Source: an uncultured Ruminiclostridium sp. (GTDB lineage Bacteria > Bacillota > Clostridia > Oscillospirales > Ruminococcaceae). Taken from it: a stretch of DNA of 64,000 bases. The stretch is from assembly GCA_910588335.1 (NCBI GenBank), contig CAJUQV010000015.1, positions 14,632 to 78,631 on the forward strand, given 5' to 3'. This document shows, piece by piece, positions 48,802 to 57,420 of this stretch (positions within the stretch are counted from its first letter, which is position 1; each line of letters begins with the position of its first letter). The position numbers were made by a program, and so were the translations under genes. Below the pieces are notes generated by a model that was given only the letters and a program-made list of their open reading frames with translations, was not told where the DNA came from and ran no database searches.

Positions 48802-51195
48802 AATATTTCCTCCTTTATTTTTTTCCGCTTCTTCCTCTTCGGGGAGCAATTTGACGGAGTCGTGAATCTCGGTCTCCGAATCGGAAACGGATGTGTGCTT
48901 AAATTTAAAAAGCTTTAACCTCAAAGCGTTCATAACCACGCAAAAGCTGGATAGACTCATAGCCAGTGCTCCGAACATAGGATCCAGACGCCAGTTTAAA
49001 AGCGGCACAAATGCCCCTGCCGCCAGAGGGATACACAGCGCGTTATAGAAAAACGCCCAGAAAAGGTTTTCCTTAATATTTTTTATAACCGCCCGACTTA
49101 ATTTTATGGCTCCGGATACGTCAAGAAGGCTGTTTTTCATAAGAACGATATCGGCGCTGTCTATGGCTATGTCAGTGCCTGCGCCTATGGCCATTCCCAC
49201 GTCCGCGCGGGCGAGGGCGGGAGCGTCGTTTATGCCGTCCCCCACCATGGCGGCGAGTTTCCCTTCGTTCTGAAGCTGTCTTATCACGCTTTCCTTATCC
49301 TGAGGGAGCACTTCGGAGATTACGCGGCCGAAGCCCAAGCGTTTTCCGACAGCCTCCGCCGTTCTCTTGTTGTCTCCGCTGAGCATTACGGGTTCTATTC
49401 CCATTTCCTTCAGTTCTTTTACCGCAGCTTCGGCCGTAGGCTTTACGGTATCTTCTACGCCTATAATGCCTATTATAACGCCGTTTTCCGCTATATAAAG
49501 TGGTGTCGCCCCATTGTCGGCCAATTTGTCCGCCAAAGCTGTCCATTGGGTGATATCAATGCCGCTGTCCTTCATTAACGCCGCGTTGCCGGCAAGACAG
49601 GGCTTTCCTTTTACTTCTCCGTGCACGCCTTTACCGAAAACCGCGCCGAAATCGCTTACGGAAAGGGGAGAAATGTTGTTTTCTTCCGAACAGGCCATAA
49701 TTGCCTCGGCGAGAGGATGCTCGGATTTTTTTTCAAGACTCGCGGCAACGGCGAGGATATGGCGGCGGGAAACGTTATCCGCTTTTTCTATAATGGTTAC
49801 GGAGGGCTTTCCGGTAGTAACCGTGCCCGTTTTGTCCATTACAGCCACGTCTATTTTATGGGCAATTTCAAGGGCGGCGGCGGATTTGATAAGAATCCCG
49901 TTTTCCGCGCCCTTGCCTGTTCCCGCCATAATGGCCACGGGGGTGGCCAGGCCGAGGGCGCAGGGACAGGATATGACAAGCACGGAGATGGCGTGCGATA
50001 AAGCCACTTCGGCTCCTTCTCCGCAGAGAAGCCATATAAATCCGGACAGCAGGGCTATGGTTATCACCACCGGAACAAAAATGCCGCTTATTTTATCCGC
50101 CAGCTTGGCAATCGGCGCTTTTGAGCCGGTGGCGTCCTCCACAAGGCGTATGATCTGCGCCAATGTGGTGTCGCCGCCAACTCTTTCGGCGCGCATTTTA
50201 AAGTAGCCGCTTTTGTTGATGGAGGAGGCAATCACGTTATCTCCCTCGGTTTTTTCAACTCCGATGCTTTCTCCGGTAACCGCCGACTGATCCAGCGTTC
50301 CGTGGCCTTCGGTAATAATGCCGTCCACCGGTACGCTTTCGCCCGCTTTAACGATAACGATATCGCCTTTTAAAATTTCGTCGGGGGAAACGGTAAGCTC
50401 GGTTCCGAAGCGCTCCACCACCGCCGTTTTAGGGGTGAGATCCAGAAGCTTTTCTATGGCGGAGGAGGTTTTGCCTTTTGCCCTTGCTTCAAGCATTTTT
50501 CCCACAGAAATAAGAGTAAGTATGGTGCCGGAGCTTTCAAAATAAAGATTCATCATATAGCTTTCCGCAAGAGCGGTATCGCCGTGCCCCAATCCGTAGC
50601 CTATGCGGTATATGGCTATTATTCCGTAAAGAAGCGCCGCTCCCGATCCCAAGGCGATAAGAGTATCCATATTAGGCGAACCTTTTATTAGATTGCGAAA
50701 GCCGTTGGTAAAGTAATGACCGTTTATCAGGACTATGGGAATCACCAGCAAAAACTGGGTAAAAGCGAAAACAAGCGAGTTTTCCGCCCCGTGGAAAAAG
50801 TTTGGAAGAGGAGCGCCCATCATATGCCCCATTGAAATGTAAAAGAGCGGTATAATGAATACTAGCGACCATATCAGCCGTTTTTTCATTATGCGAAATT
50901 CTTTTTTTCTCAGCTCAGCGGGGCTTTCTCTTTTTTCTTCGGATCCCTTTGCGGCGTCGGAGGAAGGCAGGGAGGCGGTATAACCGCCTTGTTCCACGGC
51001 GGTTATTATATCCGACCTTTGACATTTCTTTCCGTCGTATTCCACTGTCATTGAGTTGGTGAGCAGATTTACCTCCGCCTTTGAAACTCCGTTTAGCTTA
51101 CTTACCGATTTTTCAACGTGGGCAGAGCAAGCAGAACAGGTCATACCGCCGACATTGTAGCGTTCCTTTATCAGCGCGGTTGATTCTTCCGGCAA
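48595..51195 (-). CDS. copA: Copper-translocating P-type ATPase CopA with C-terminally fused CopZ domain
   Basis: 866 residues against about 750-800 for clostridial CopA. N-terminal heavy-metal domain (GGMTCSACSAH, about 12-75), eight membrane helices, CPCALGLATP ion site, phosphorylated Asp in DKTGTVTTGKP, SEHPLAEAI (HP motif), GDGINDAPAL and the Cu-type TM motifs FFYNALCIPL and MSLSS. It exports Cu(I) using ATP. The last 68 residues are a second heavy-metal domain (GMSCGHCSAR) exactly matching a free CopZ, joined by an acidic linker. TTG start with AAAGGAAGTG upstream. A palindrome overlaps its proximal promoter. Confidence 0.94.
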   Translation of the reverse strand: MPEESTALIKERYNVGGMTCSACSAHVEKSVSKLNGVSKAEVNLLTNSMTVEYDGKKCQRSDIITAVEQGGYTASLPSSDAAKGSEEKRESPAELRKKEFRIMKKRLIWSLVFIIPLFYISMGHMMGAPLPNFFHGAENSLVFAFTQFLLVIPIVLINGHYFTNGFRNLIKGSPNMDTLIALGSGAALLYGIIAIYRIGYGLGHGDTALAESYMMNLYFESSGTILTLISVGKMLEARAKGKTSSAIEKLLDLTPKTAVVERFGTELTVSPDEILKGDIVIVKAGESVPVDGIITEGHGTLDQSAVTGESIGVEKTEGDNVIASSINKSGYFKMRAERVGGDTTLAQIIRLVEDATGSKAPIAKLADKISGIFVPVVITIALLSGFIWLLCGEGAEVALSHAISVLVISCPCALGLATPVAIMAGTGKGAENGILIKSAAALEIAHKIDVAVMDKTGTVTTGKPSVTIIEKADNVSRRHILAVAASLEKKSEHPLAEAIMACSEENNISPLSVSDFGAVFGKGVHGEVKGKPCLAGNAALMKDSGIDITQWTALADKLADNGATPLYIAENGVIIGIIGVEDTVKPTAEAAVKELKEMGIEPVMLSGDNKRTAEAVGKRLGFGRVISEVLPQDKESVIRQLQNEGKLAAMVGDGINDAPALARADVGMAIGAGTDIAIDSADIVLMKNSLLDVSGAIKLSRAVIKNIKENLFWAFFYNALCIPLAAGAFVPLLNWRLDPMFGALAMSLSSFCVVMNALRLKLFKFKHTSVSDSETEIHDSVKLLPEEEEAEKNKGGNIMNKTMTIEGMSCGHCSARVEQALNGLTGVKATVNLDTKTASIELSEEVSDEILKKAVEDAGYEVTEIK

Positions 51196-51242
51196 TTTTA
51201 ATACACTTCCTTTCGTATATGTTTTTTATCTGTTTTATTTTT

Positions 51243-51408
51243 ATAGTATGCCTTATACTATTTGCAAATTATACTATAGACAAATTTAAAATTAGGGATG
51301 ATATGCAAATAGTGCTTTGGGAGCAATTCTTTGTGGAGGTTTAGTTTTTTCATTTCCAAAATATGGTTTTGACGATAAAATTATACTATATTAGTACACT
51401 TTTGTCAA
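51243..51408 (-). promoter_or_regulatory. Tandem promoters and palindromic operator of copA
   Basis: Distal promoter TTGACA (51403-51408), 17 nt, TATAAT (51380-51385). Proximal promoter TTGTCT (51278-51283), 17 nt, TAGTAT (51255-51260). The perfect inverted repeat ATAGTAT-N5-ATACTAT at 51243-51261 covers the proximal -10 and is a candidate operator for a copper regulator. Between them, 51309-51330 carries a linker like that of family A (AGTGCTTTGGGAGCAAT). Confidence 0.6.
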
Positions 51409-51530
51409 GGGGTATTTTATTTCTTAGAAATGCGTAAAAATACGCAGTGCCGCGAAAAAACGGACAAAAAAGTGAGGGATGATTATTTTACAATGACGTT
51501 TTTTTCGATTTTACGTAAGCTGAACAAAAT

Positions 51531-51557
51531 AAAAAAACCCCCGCCAAAGCGGGAGCC
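51531..51557 (-). terminator. Rho-independent terminator of rpmB
   Basis: Minus strand GGCTCCCGC-TTTG-GCGGGGG then TTTTTTT, 31 bp after the rpmB stop codon. Confidence 0.88.
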
Positions 51558-51588
51558 GTTTCTATGCGGATATATGTTGTTCAAAAGA

Positions 51589-51777
51589 TCAGTTGGCTCT
51601 CTGAACCTTACCGGAACGCAAACATCTTGTGCAGACGTTTACTCTGCAAGGAGCGCCGTTAACGACAGCCTTAACCTTCTGTACATTGGGCTTAAAGCTT
51701 CTGTTAGAGCATCTGTGTGAGTGAGAAACCTTAACACCGAAAGTGACACCTTTACCGCAGATATCGCATTTTGCCAT
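51589..51777 (-). CDS. rpmB: 50S ribosomal protein L28
   Basis: 62 residues. MAKCDICGKGVTFGVKVSHS and later VNVCTRCLRSGKVQRA carry two C-x2-C pairs, so this is the zinc-binding (C+) form of L28. Part of the large ribosomal subunit. Start at 51777 with AAAGGAGGTGTTCACCC upstream; the longer frame to 51819 is not supported. Monocistronic with its own terminator, as usual in Firmicutes. Confidence 0.97.
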   Translation of the reverse strand: MAKCDICGKGVTFGVKVSHSHRCSNRSFKPNVQKVKAVVNGAPCRVNVCTRCLRSGKVQRAN

Positions 51778-51941
51778 GGGTGAACACCTCCTTTTCAAAG
51801 TATATATTTCAAATACCATCTAATTATAGCAGATGTCCGGAAAAAAATCAAGTACTTTTTATAATTTTTTTTAGTATAGGTTTTTTTCGTGAGAATTGTC
51901 AAAAGATGAGTTGTTTTCATATGCGATGTAACGCCCCTGAA

Positions 51942-52287
<346 letters not shown>

Positions 52288-52302
52288 TTTTAATTTTATA
52301 AA

Positions 52303-52352
52303 CAAAACCGTTAAGGCGAATTTATGATTTAAATTCGCTTTGGCGGTTTTTG
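52303..52352 (+). terminator. Terminator-like hairpin in the pilin leader
   Basis: AAAACCGTTAAGGCGAATTTA pairs with TAAATTCGCTTTGGCGGTTTTT around TGAT. The run of Ts makes it a likely attenuator or terminator between the microsatellite promoter and the pilin gene. Confidence 0.65.
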
Positions 52353-52494
52353 TGTTTTACGCCGATTCAAGCCATAAAAATTTAAGGTTTTCGGCATAAA
52401 AATTATTTACGGCTATTAACTGTTTTGCGGAGCGGCTTTTTAATAAACCGCGGCGGGCAGTTTTAGTAAAAAATTTCTTAGGAGGAAATGATAA

Positions 52495-53106
52495 ATGTTA
52501 AACAAAATCAGAAAGCTTAGAGAGAAGAAAGGCTTTACTCTTGTTGAGCTTATCGTAGTAATCGCCATTATTGCGATATTGACAGCCGTACTCGTTCCCC
52601 TGATCGGAAACTGGACGCAGCAGGCGGCTTATACTACGCTTCAGGACGGTGCGCAGACTATATCCAACAGCATCAATACCGCTATCGCCAAGGTTACTAT
52701 GGGTGGAGCGCCTTCTTCAATAGTGCAGATTGCGGTTACTAAAACCAACAACACTGTTACAATAACGATAGACGGCTCTGCCCCTGCTGCTGGTAGTGTA
52801 AATAAAGATATTGCGGATGAAGTTACGACAACACTCTCGGCAACTCTTCCCAACGGTAGCGCTTTCTTGGCTTCAATTACCGGAGGTGCGGTTGACGGTG
52901 TTATTTACAGAAACGATGACAATGGAGCAATTGTTGCCGGAGCTGTTTCTGAGGCTCCGGGTGATTTTAACGATGCTTATGAGTATACCGCTGGTAGTGA
53001 TAAGTATGCCGTAGGTGTTTCCGGTAAATTTAAGGGTGGCGTTACAGTTGCCATTGATGCCACTACTCATGTAGTAAGTGCAACAGTTACAACTCCTTCA
53101 GCTTGA
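52495..53106 (+). CDS. Type IV pilin-like protein (prepilin)
   Basis: 203 residues. The prepilin peptidase and N-methylation motif KKG-FTLVELIVVIAIIAIL begins at residue 12-14, with Glu5 of the mature protein present. The remainder is a small Thr/Ala/Val/Gly-rich globular domain with a serine/threonine-rich end, as in major pilins or pseudopilins of Firmicutes. It would be cleaved by PilD and assembled into a fibre, but no pil/com assembly gene is in the window. RBS CTTAGGAGGAAATGATAA is ideal and codon use suggests high expression. An insertion sequence lies 234 bp downstream. Confidence 0.88.
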   Translation: MLNKIRKLREKKGFTLVELIVVIAIIAILTAVLVPLIGNWTQQAAYTTLQDGAQTISNSINTAIAKVTMGGAPSSIVQIAVTKTNNTVTITIDGSAPAAGSVNKDIADEVTTTLSATLPNGSAFLASITGGAVDGVIYRNDDNGAIVAGAVSEAPGDFNDAYEYTAGSDKYAVGVSGKFKGGVTVAIDATTHVVSATVTTPSA

Positions 53107-53263
53107 TCATTTAATTTATTTAAAGTAAATCATCTCGTTTTGATTTACATATAAGCTTTTTCCGCACTCTTATTGAGCGGAGTTGCGCCTCCATAAAAGA
53201 GGCAATCAATTTTTTGCACATAGACTTTTGCTCTTCGGAGCAAATAGTTTATGCTCTCCTACT

Positions 53264-53303
53264 CAAAGTCTCTGGGTTTTCTCGGAGACTTTGACTTTTT
53301 ATT
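53264..53303 (+). terminator. Terminator downstream of the pilin gene
   Basis: CAAAGTCTC/GAGACTTTG arms followed by ACTTTTTATTT. Smaller hairpins (GTAAATCA/TGATTTAC at about 53124-53150) lie nearer the stop. Confidence 0.8.
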
Positions 53304-53340
53304 TGAAAAACACCTTATAGGGCGTCTTCCGAGGATTTCC

Positions 53341-54850
53341 GTAAATTCTCAAAGTAAATGCAACAGTAGCAAGGAAGCTGCATTAAGTGCGAAAAACAGC
53401 AGCATTAACTTTAAGAAAAAAGCCAAAAACAATAAAAAAGGAGGCTAAAAACAAACAAATCAATAAAAAATGGGATAGCAAACAAGCCTAAGAAGAAGGC
53501 TTCTCAGACTAAATGCAACATTTAGTTGCGTTTACTATGATAAGAAAATTGAAAATATTACTTGATAGTTTTAAGCAGCCTTGGCGATTGAATAACATTT
53601 TCAGGAGGAATAAAAGAGATACCCAAAACATTGGCTAATATCTCCGAATAATAGAAGGTAAAAACATCATAAGCGCTTTTACCGTTAAATTGTTTGCGTT
53701 TAACGGCGTTAACATGAGAAAAAATCAAGTCGACCTTTTCTTGCGAAAAATCATCGAATGAACTCCCCTTAGGAACAATATCACGAAACAATGTGTGATT
53801 TTTTTCGATATCGGTTTTTTCATAAGGCGAATTGGGTTCGCAGTAAAACAAATGTGTTTCAAGGTTTCCGCTTTCATCATTTTCAAATGCGGTTGCATTG
53901 CTGAATTCTCCGCCGTTATCGGTAAGCAATATAGGAGCAATATCTCCGAAATTAAAATTAAATGATTTAAGGCGAGTTTTGAGAAGCATAATTTTTTCTG
54001 CTGCTTCTGCTGCGGTTTTGTTTTCTAAAAGTATACCAATCATAAAATCACTGTCGGTAAAGTGGATTGTCATAATTACCTTGCCGCCGACTTTCCCTAT
54101 GACAGTATCAAGCTGAACCACAGGCAAGGACGGATTTTCTTCAACGTAATTCAAATAATCGTTGTATGTACGACCTTGTTTTACACATTTTGGGACGTAC
54201 TCGGATTTTTTCGATCGCCTTGGTTTAAATTTGACGGCTCTTGGCAAATCAATGGAAGAAATTGAATAGTATCCCATTTTAATGTGGCGATATACGGTTG
54301 GCATTGAAACAGAGAGATTGTTGGCTTTTATGGCATGATAGACATGCTGCCCGTTTTTCACAGCTGTTGAAATAATTTTCTCTGTTTCGTAAAAACTTTC
54401 TTTGTTCAAGGGTATTCCGCTGCGGGCTTCGGAAAGAAGCTCTTCATAATCCGAATGAGCTTTTTTGGCAATGTACACTTGTCTTTTGAATTGGCAGCTG
54501 CTGCGGCTTCTTTTTTCACACCCATTACATACAAATGGGGCCTTAAGCAGCTTAGGGCATGTTTCGTCGGTTTTGACAAAACTGTTGGTGTGGGCTTGCA
54601 AATGCCCTTTTACCTCTCTTGATACAGTGGTTGCGCTTTTTCCTATGCGTTTTGCAATGGATTTATAAGTCATTCCCTTGCTTAGACATTCTTGGATTTC
54701 TATTCTATCCTGCAATGTCATGTGTTTGTTTTTTTCGTTTTTCATAGTCTGAGACCTCCTTTTTTTCTCAGACTTAATGTTACCACTTTTTTCTTCTCAT
54801 AGTAAGTGCTACCGCTAAGTTGCACTGTTGCATTTACTTTGAGAATTTAC
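53341..54850. mobile_element. Complete IS30-family insertion sequence, 1510 bp
   Basis: Perfect 27-bp terminal inverted repeats (53341-53367 and 54824-54850, outer sequence GTAAATTCTCAAAGT). Directly outside each end is the same 14-bp target duplication TTCCGAGGATTTCC (53327-53340 and 54851-54864). One intact transposase gene on the minus strand. Intact ends, duplication and ORF indicate a recent insertion, downstream of the pilin gene and upstream of the ATPase gene. Confidence 0.95.
53558..54745 (-). CDS. IS30-family transposase
   Basis: 395 residues. N-terminal helix-turn-helix (TLQDRIEIQECLSKGMTYKS, RIGKSATTVSREVKGH), a Cys-rich segment (CPKLLKAPFVCNGCEKRSRSSC) and an integrase-like DDE core (QLDTVIGKVGGKVIMTIHFT; LLTDNGGEFSN; YCEPNSPYEKTDIEKNHTLFRDIVPKG). 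The DDE order and the spacing of N-x-P-Y-E-K are those of IS30. It catalyses movement of the element at 53341-54850. Length is usual (about 330-400). Transcription is probably from a start near the right end. Confidence 0.95.
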   Translation of the reverse strand: MKNEKNKHMTLQDRIEIQECLSKGMTYKSIAKRIGKSATTVSREVKGHLQAHTNSFVKTDETCPKLLKAPFVCNGCEKRSRSSCQFKRQVYIAKKAHSDYEELLSEARSGIPLNKESFYETEKIISTAVKNGQHVYHAIKANNLSVSMPTVYRHIKMGYYSISSIDLPRAVKFKPRRSKKSEYVPKCVKQGRTYNDYLNYVEENPSLPVVQLDTVIGKVGGKVIMTIHFTDSDFMIGILLENKTAAEAAEKIMLLKTRLKSFNFNFGDIAPILLTDNGGEFSNATAFENDESGNLETHLFYCEPNSPYEKTDIEKNHTLFRDIVPKGSSFDDFSQEKVDLIFSHVNAVKRKQFNGKSAYDVFTFYYSEILANVLGISFIPPENVIQSPRLLKTIK

Positions 54851-54886
54851 TTCCGAGGATTTCCTGCCGATTCAATAAATTTTTTC

Positions 54887-54915
54887 TTTACAAACGGCGA
54901 AAAATATGTTAAAAT
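54887..54915 (+). promoter_or_regulatory. Promoter of the ATPase gene
   Basis: TTTACA, 17-nt spacer, TAAAAT, 22 bp beyond the insertion-sequence target duplication and 50 bp before the start at 54966. The insertion left it intact. Confidence 0.65.
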
Positions 54916-54965
54916 ACTAATTAATATAATTTATGAAAAAATTTAACGATTTAAAAGGTAGAAAA

Positions 54966-55625
54966 ATGAACTTTGATTTTCCGAAAAATATTATAATAAC
55001 GGGACACTACGGCTGCGGAAAGACAAACATTGCGGTAAATCTCGCGTTAAAGCTTGCGGAAGCAGACAAAGTCACCGTAGTTGATCTGGATATAGTCAAC
55101 CCCTACTTTCGCACCGCCGATTTCGGAAGCTTGTTTGAAAACAGAGGGATAAGACTTGCGGCGCCTATGTATGCCAACTCAAATCTGGATATCCCCGCTT
55201 TGAGCTTTGACTTGGGGGGGATCGTAAACGGAGAGGGGAGAGTGATTATCGACGTGGGGGGCGACCCTGAGGGGGCGACGGCGCTTGGGCGGTACGGAGA
55301 CATTCTGAAAAACCGCGGCGATACGGCGCTTTATTATGTGGTAAACAAGTACCGCTATCTTACCTCTACTCCGACAGAGGCAAAGGAATTGCTTGAGGAA
55401 ATAAAAGCGGCTTCGGGTTTGTCCTGCGACGGGATAATAAACAACTCCAATTTAGGCGTGCTTACCGATAATAAGACGGTGACCGATTCCGTGGATTACG
55501 CCGAAAGGGCGGCGGAGGTTTCGGGCTGCCCGCTGCTGTTTACCTGTTCCCAAAAGGAAAACCTTAAGGGGATAGAGCCTTCCATGGAGATAAATGTTTA
55601 TGTTAAGCCGCTTTGGGAGCAGTGA
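54966..55625 (+). CDS. P-loop ATPase of the CobQ/MinD superfamily
   Basis: 219 residues. Walker A is ITGHYGCGKTNIAVNLAL (G-x4-G-K-T), with VTVVDLDIVNPYFRTADF after it, as in CooC/MinD-like enzymes, and the later segment VVNKYRYLTSTPTEAKELLEE. It is a soluble ATP- or GTP-binding protein of unknown target, similar to those seen next to 2-oxoacid:ferredoxin oxidoreductase genes in Clostridia, which supports a link to maturation of the enzyme at 57196-59757. Start at 54966 set by AAAAGGTAGAAAA. The next gene starts 61 bp after the stop. Confidence 0.75.
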   Translation: MNFDFPKNIIITGHYGCGKTNIAVNLALKLAEADKVTVVDLDIVNPYFRTADFGSLFENRGIRLAAPMYANSNLDIPALSFDLGGIVNGEGRVIIDVGGDPEGATALGRYGDILKNRGDTALYYVVNKYRYLTSTPTEAKELLEEIKAASGLSCDGIINNSNLGVLTDNKTVTDSVDYAERAAEVSGCPLLFTCSQKENLKGIEPSMEINVYVKPLWEQ

Positions 55626-55686
55626 CGGGTATTTTACCGCATTTTCCCGTTTTCGGGATCATTACTTTATATATAAAGGAGAGCCA

Positions 55687-56463
55687 ATGATAATAAAAAA
55701 CGAAATTCCGATATTGGAATACAGTACGGAAACAGAGGGAATACTTTCGCCGAAGGAAGCCTACGGTTATGAGGACGGGTATTTTCCCAAGCTTTGTTTT
55801 ATGACTTTTTTCGGAGAGGTATTTAAAGCGTTCGGCGAAAAATACGGCGGTGAGGAAATAGGCGGCTATTATTCGGAAATGTGCGAATTTCCGGTGCTGA
55901 AAATCAGCTACGGCGGTAAGGAGATGTGTATGATGCAGGCTCCCGTAGGTTCGGCAAATGCCGTTTCCGTGGCCGATTATCTGTACTCCAACGGTGTGGA
56001 AACAATTGTGTGCTGCGGCGGCTGCGGGGTGCTGGACAATATTCCCAAGGGGGACGTTATAGTGCCCGTTAAGGCTTTGCGCGAGGAGGGCGGCTCCTAT
56101 CGGTATCTGCCGCCTTCAAGATATGCGGATCTTTCAGAAAACGTTATTGAGAAGATTGAAATAACGCTGAAAAGGCTTGATGTGCCTTACATAAAATGTA
56201 TCACGTGGACTACCGACGGACTGTTTCGTGAAACCAAGGAAATGGTGGATTACAGAAGGTCTGAGGGCTGCAAAACCGTTGAGATGGAGTGTGCCGCTTT
56301 TGCGGCGGTGGCAAAAGCCAAGGGCAAAAAATACGGACAGCTTCTATACAGCGGGGACGTGGTGACGGGAGAAGGGAATTATGACGACAGGGAGTGGTAC
56401 AACGACATGACGTCGAGAGAAAAGCTGGCGCATATTGCTATTGAAGCGCTTTCCGACTGTTAG
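55687..56463 (+). CDS. Nucleoside phosphorylase family protein
   Basis: 258 residues. The PNP/UDP fold with APVGSANAVSVADYLYSNGV, CGGCGVLDNIPKGDVIVP, TTDGLFRET and the ribose-binding VEMECAAFAAVAKAKGK, which resembles uridine/purine phosphorylases. It should cleave a nucleoside with phosphate; substrate unknown. Start at 55687 with ATAAAGGAGAGCCA upstream; the frame from 55594 overlaps the upstream gene. Cotranscription with the ATPase and the kinase is likely given 61- and 31-bp gaps. Confidence 0.85.
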   Translation: MIIKNEIPILEYSTETEGILSPKEAYGYEDGYFPKLCFMTFFGEVFKAFGEKYGGEEIGGYYSEMCEFPVLKISYGGKEMCMMQAPVGSANAVSVADYLYSNGVETIVCCGGCGVLDNIPKGDVIVPVKALREEGGSYRYLPPSRYADLSENVIEKIEITLKRLDVPYIKCITWTTDGLFRETKEMVDYRRSEGCKTVEMECAAFAAVAKAKGKKYGQLLYSGDVVTGEGNYDDREWYNDMTSREKLAHIAIEALSDC

Positions 56464-56494
56464 ATTTATACGTCATATATAACGGGAGGAAGCA

Positions 56495-56992
56495 ATGTCA
56501 AAGCTTATAATTATACGCGGAAATTCCGGAAGCGGAAAATCCACTCTTGCCGGAAGGCTTCAGCGGAAATTCGGACGCAATACAATGGTTATTTCACAGG
56601 ATACCGTAAGGCGGGAAATGCTTTGGGCAAAGGACGGAGAGGGGACTCCCGCTTTGCCGCTGATGGAGGAGCTTTTGAGATACGGCAGGAGACACAGCGA
56701 GGTTGTTATTCTGGAAGGGATTTTGGACGCAAGGGTTTATGAAAGGCTGTTTGAAACGGCAAAGGAGGAGTTTGGGGAAAATATCTTTGCGTATTACTAT
56801 GATATCCCCTTTGAGGAAACGGTCAGGCGGCATAATACCAGAGCGAAGGCTCATTCCTTCGGCGTTGAGGATATGAAAAGATGGTGGAACGAGAAGGATT
56901 TCCTGGGTAATATTGCCGAGGAAATATTTACATTGGAAATAAGGCTTGAAGAGGCGGAGGATTTGATATATAATAGAGTAGCGGGGATGTAG
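56495..56992 (+). CDS. P-loop kinase (zeta-toxin/uridine-kinase-like)
   Basis: 165 residues. Walker A IIRGNSGSGKSTLAGRLQ at about 5-22, a DTVRREMLW motif, the lid-like FEETVRRHNTRAKAHSFG and a helical end. The fold is that of small P-loop kinases acting on nucleosides, or zeta-toxin-type proteins. Following a nucleoside phosphorylase, a nucleoside or sugar substrate is plausible. No antitoxin gene is next to it, arguing against a toxin. RBS CGGGAGGAAGCA before the ATG. Confidence 0.75.
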   Translation: MSKLIIIRGNSGSGKSTLAGRLQRKFGRNTMVISQDTVRREMLWAKDGEGTPALPLMEELLRYGRRHSEVVILEGILDARVYERLFETAKEEFGENIFAYYYDIPFEETVRRHNTRAKAHSFGVEDMKRWWNEKDFLGNIAEEIFTLEIRLEEAEDLIYNRVAGM

Positions 56993-57195
56993 GTGAGTTT
57001 TGCTGCCGCCGGGAGTTTGGCTAAGGTTTATTTCCTTTTTCTGCGCCGCGGCTACCGCCGAAACGGGTGGGTTAACTCAAGCAGTTAATCAACAGGCTTC
57101 GGCGTGCCGAAGAAAAAACATAATATGCAAAAAATTATTTCAAATTTAAACAACAACTAAACTTTAAATAAACAATAAACCGAAAGGAGAACACA

Positions 57196-57420
57196 ATGTC
57201 AAAAATGAAAGTCGAGTTTGACCGCTGTAAGGGCTGTGGTCTTTGCACCACCGCCTGTCCCAAAAAAATAGTGGAAATACAGCAGGACAAGCTGAACAAG
57301 AAGGGCTATTATACCGCCGTTTGCATTGACGATGAAAAATGTATCGCCTGCGGATTCTGCGCTATGATGTGTCCTGACTGCGCGATTACAATTACCGTAG
57401 AGGGGGGCGAAAAGAAATGA
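57196..57420 (+). CDS. 2-oxoacid:ferredoxin oxidoreductase, ferredoxin (delta) subunit
   Basis: 74 residues with two 4Fe-4S motifs: CKGCGLCTTACPKKI and CIACGFCAMMCPDCA. It carries electrons for the KOR/VOR-type complex encoded in the next three genes and overlaps the alpha gene by four bases (ATGA). RBS CCGAAAGGAGAACACA before the ATG. A promoter lies in the 200-bp gap before it but is not clear by eye; a hairpin with arms CTTCGGC/GCCGAAG at about 57097-57112 is present. Confidence 0.92.
   Translation: MSKMKVEFDRCKGCGLCTTACPKKIVEIQQDKLNKKGYYTAVCIDDEKCIACGFCAMMCPDCAITITVEGGEKK

Noticed and set aside
48335..48918. Plus-strand ORFs of 159-176 codons near the end of copA
   Set aside because: They cover family-C repeats and the antisense of copA; no RBS or family.
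53251..53448. 65-codon ORF across the left end of the insertion sequence
   Set aside because: Crosses the terminal inverted repeat and target duplication, so it was created by the insertion.
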